Shown in pieces: positions 55,206-57,645 of a stretch of 57,645 nt of DNA. The notes under the pieces were generated by a model, which was given only the letters and a program-made list of their open reading frames with translations, did no database searches and was not told where the DNA came from. Positions within the stretch are counted from its first letter, which is position 1, and the number at the start of each line of letters is the position of its first letter. This DNA is from Reclinomonas americana ATCC 50394 (lineage: Eukaryota; Jakobida; Jakobea; Jakobida): contig PS015105.1 of assembly GCA_048213135.1 (NCBI GenBank), forward strand, positions 53,638-111,282, in the 5' to 3' direction. Position numbers and translations under genes: made by a program.

Positions 55206-57645
55206 TCAAGTGGCCACCGCCGATGGCCGCCGGTGTGTGGAAGTGGTGAGGCGCAGCAGCGGTGACATGGGTGGTTGCGTGAGACTCGTTGAACTTCTCG
55301 ACATGGGCGAGCCTGCGCTGGCCACGGATCCGGAGCGTGGTCGTTGCCTCGACCCAGTCGGCGACGAACCGAAGTCCTCCACCACGCTAAAGCGAATGCC
55401 AACACGCTTCGGGGTCTTCTCATTGTCGGCATTTGGTGACGCGGCGGGTGAGGGTGGTGCCACCAGTGGAGTCGCCTTGAGTACGGTGGCCTCGTCTGGC
55501 GGCGGGCAGCTGCTGCCTGTGGCGCGTGGAAAGTTAGTATCCCTTGACCGGCATCTTGTCGGGGAGAAAAGAAAAACAACAACGCAACTGCGACGGTTCT
55601 TCGGGTTCAAGTACGACAGCACTTCCTTCTTCAGATCCACGTCGACGCCGCGCAGAGCTGCACCGCCGGCTCGAAGAAGCTGATGCCGCTCCCGCATGTA
55701 GTCGGGCGTCACATGCACGGTGCGCGAGGTTGCTGTCACCGGCGCCGATTGCGCCTTGCTAGTTGCTGTACGCAGCTTCGAGCTGGCGCCGTCGCCGACG
55801 CCGCCCGATTTGATGGCAAACGAGCTGATCATGGTCGGTTCTGGCGGGCCCAGCGAGGCCGGCGCACTGTGCAACTTGAGTTTGTCGACCGGTGTCGACT
55901 TGACCGGAAGCACGGGAACGGAGGATTCGGGAGATGCACGCCGCACGACCGGCAGCAGCTTTGACACCAGTTGGGAGCGCTCGTGGAGACGAGCATTCGT
56001 CGCCGGCTGCATGACGGGCTGGAGTGTCTGTGCCAGCGCTCTGCGGCACGATGACGAAGGAGAATAGTGAGCGACTGGTCCAGCAGCAAAGGAGCAATCA
56101 TAGGCAACTCAACGACATGGGAATCTCGTCCGAGGCCGACATCGCATCATCAAACACGGTGTCGTCGATCGTGGCCGCCAGGTCCTCCACTGGAGTCAGC
56201 GGTCGGAGCGTCAGTTTGTCCACAGGGAACAGCGGTTCCTGCATTTCTGGGCGTGAGCGCATAGACTACGCAAGCATCACCTGGGGTGGCACAATGGCGA
56301 CGCACCAACTCAATCTTGGATGCCGTGTCCAGCGGTTGCGTGATCGGTCGTACCATGATACGCCTCTCCAAGTACAACTGCTCAATGTAGTCGCGGAACT
56401 TGCGTGCTGCACGGAAAAATGAGCACTACGACAACAGAAAGGGCATGAGAGTGTATGGCAAGGACGCACCACAATCGTGCTGGTTGGCGAAACGAGCGGG
56501 GTCCGGCAACTCCAACGCCTTGTGCATCTCCTTGCGCTCCATGTTCACTGAGGAATGGGGAAGATAAGAGAGAGAGAGCAAGTCAGTGGCCACTGTGTGG
56601 AAGCAGAAAAATGCACGGGACGACCAACCTTTGGGAGTGGTCGACAATGCCTTGGGGTGGGTGGGCAAGTCGGTTCCCGAGTTCGGCAGCACCAAGTGCT
56701 GCGCCTGCACCGAGGCCCACACATCGAGCTCGGCCAGCTTGCGCAGGAAGTTGTTCTGCATGCGCATGAACAGTCGATGGTACTTGGTGGTCGCCGTACG
56801 GAAGCCGCGGTCGAACTCGTCGGCAATCTTGCGATCCTCAAAGCCGAGATCGGACTCAGCACGCACCTCGGCCCGTCGCCATTGACTGGCGATTTGCACC
56901 ACGCGCGTGTTGAGGATGCGCGCCTCGCGATTGCCGTACGCCACCACCTCGGCCAACTGCTTGGACTGCAGCTCGGCGTGGCGGGCAGCCGACGTCGATG
57001 TCTTCAGCGAGTTGATGTGTCCCTCGTGTAGTGTGCGCTGCACTTCCAAGTCGTGCATCTCCTGGTAATTCTTCGGACTCTGGAAGGCGCGCACGCGGTC
57101 CTCGGCGGCATCCAGATGCACGTCGAGCTCGTACTTGCTCTTTTTCTGCATCACTCATGGTCAGCACATGGAAGTCTCTCTCTCTTGCGCGGGAGCGAGA
57201 AACCAACCGTCAATGCCTCGCGCTGCACTCGTGCCTGCTCCTCCAGAACGTGGTGTGCGCCCTTGTAGTTTTGCACCAGCGTGAATGCCTCCTCCAAAAA
57301 GGCGTTCTCCAAGTCCTCCTTGGCCACCTTGAATTGCGCGTACAGATGGTCGTAGTGCAGCTCTGCCACGTCGCAAATCATGCGCGACCGCGCCTGCACA
57401 AACAGCGTGTACACGTCGTAGCGGTGTTCGGCGCGCGAGTCTTGCAGGCGGCGACGCAGTTCTTGCAGGTAGAGTTGGTAGGTCTGTGCGCAGGCGATGA
57501 GTCCACGAGCATTGAACAAACACAAGGAGACACACATGTGGGCGTCACCTGTTCGCTCTGCATCATACGCGTGAGTTGCTGACCCAGCTGGATGCGGTGG
57601 AGAAGCGCCTTGTCGGGCAACGCCGCCAGTCGCAGCTCCAACGCT
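55206..57645 (-). CDS. Coiled-coil protein, 5' end beyond window
   Basis: Enters from the right edge. Exons: 57645 to about 57549 (ALELRLAALPDKALLHRIQL), about 57484-57208 (YQLYLQELRRRLQDSRAEHR; FKVAKEDLENAFLEEAFTLV), about 57147-56631 (KKSKYELDVHLDAAEDRVRA; KYHRLFMRMQNNFLRKLAEL), then ERKEMHKALELPDPARFANQ, a short exon with KFRDYIEQLYLERRIMVRPI, and a Ser/Thr/Pro-rich tail with VTPDYMRERHQLLRAGGAAL and DLKKEVLSYLN, to the stop at 55206. Long amphipathic helices suggest a dimeric rod; a BAR-like, ciliary or Sds3-like protein are all possible and none is supported by a diagnostic motif. Confidence 0.65.

Noticed and set aside
1-57645. tRNA, rRNA, transposase, reverse transcriptase, integrase or viral genes
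   Set aside because: None recognised by motif reading on either strand; a tRNA scan was not possible, so small RNAs could be missed.

Overview
The window is nuclear DNA from a GC-rich, gene-dense unicellular eukaryote. Almost every gene is cut by short spliceosomal introns, usually about 30 to 80 nt, with GTGAGT/GTGCGT-like donors and CAG or TAG acceptors. Proteins carry poly-Q, poly-A and poly-H runs, and the gene content is eukaryotic: BET bromodomain, PHD/BAH, deoxyhypusine hydroxylase, mevalonate pathway, diacylglycerol kinase, otubain and a Rab-like GTPase. No prokaryotic operons, tRNA, rRNA, CRISPR array or transposase was recognised. The lineage cannot be fixed by reading alone; a compact protist genome (for example a plasmodiophorid-like rhizarian or similar) is an inference only. 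Eight runs of N (assembly gaps) interrupt the window, most beside low-complexity sequence.

Layout, left to right. 0.1-1.1 kb (-): deoxyhypusine hydroxylase, 5' end lost in a repeat and gap. 2.4-7.1 kb (+): BET-type bromodomain/ET protein. 7.4-10.3 kb (-): GOST/Lu7TM membrane protein. 10.4-12.8 kb (+): phosphomevalonate kinase. 12.8-14.6 kb (-): unknown protein with a mitochondrial-type leader. 14.7-16.0 kb (+): unknown secretory protein. 16.4-18.9 kb (+): diacylglycerol kinase with a tandemly duplicated N-terminal exon. 19.0-20.2 kb (-): unknown Cys-rich type I membrane protein. 20.5-21.0 kb (-): small Gly-zipper protein. 21.1-23.0 kb (+): TPR protein. 23.1-30.0 kb (-): large PHD/winged-helix/BAH chromatin protein. 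30.3-30.9 kb (+): probable N-myristoylated disordered protein. 31-32.3 kb: degenerate pyrimidine-rich repeat, then a gap. 33.2-40.5 kb (+): long coiled-coil protein with about 25 introns. 40.6-44.1 kb (-): oligopeptidase B. 44.2-45.5 kb (+): I-PpoI-like His-Me finger protein. 45.8-46.7 kb (+): AHSA1-domain protein. 46.7-48.1 kb (-): otubain. 48.1-49.3 kb (-): ankyrin plus methyltransferase. 49.3-50.2 kb (+): small UBL-UBA protein. 50.4-53.5 kb (-): large Rab-like GTPase with a hendecad-repeat stalk. 53.6-55.0 kb (+): reticulon-like membrane protein. 55.2 kb to the right edge (-): coiled-coil protein, 5' end outside.

The genes do not form a functional cluster. What stands out is packing: head-to-head start codons lie as little as 37-40 bp apart (44.15/44.19 kb, 49.30/49.34 kb) and convergent stops 53-100 bp apart. 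Three themes recur: chromatin reading (BET; PHD/WH/BAH), lipid and membrane biology (PMVK, DGK, GOST, Rab, reticulon-like) and proteostasis (AHSA1, otubain, UBL-UBA, TPR). The most unusual items are the gene carrying a His-Me finger endonuclease signature with both catalytic residues, and the atypical giant Rab. Exon boundaries quoted were read by eye from splice signals and frame continuity; they are models, not transcript evidence.
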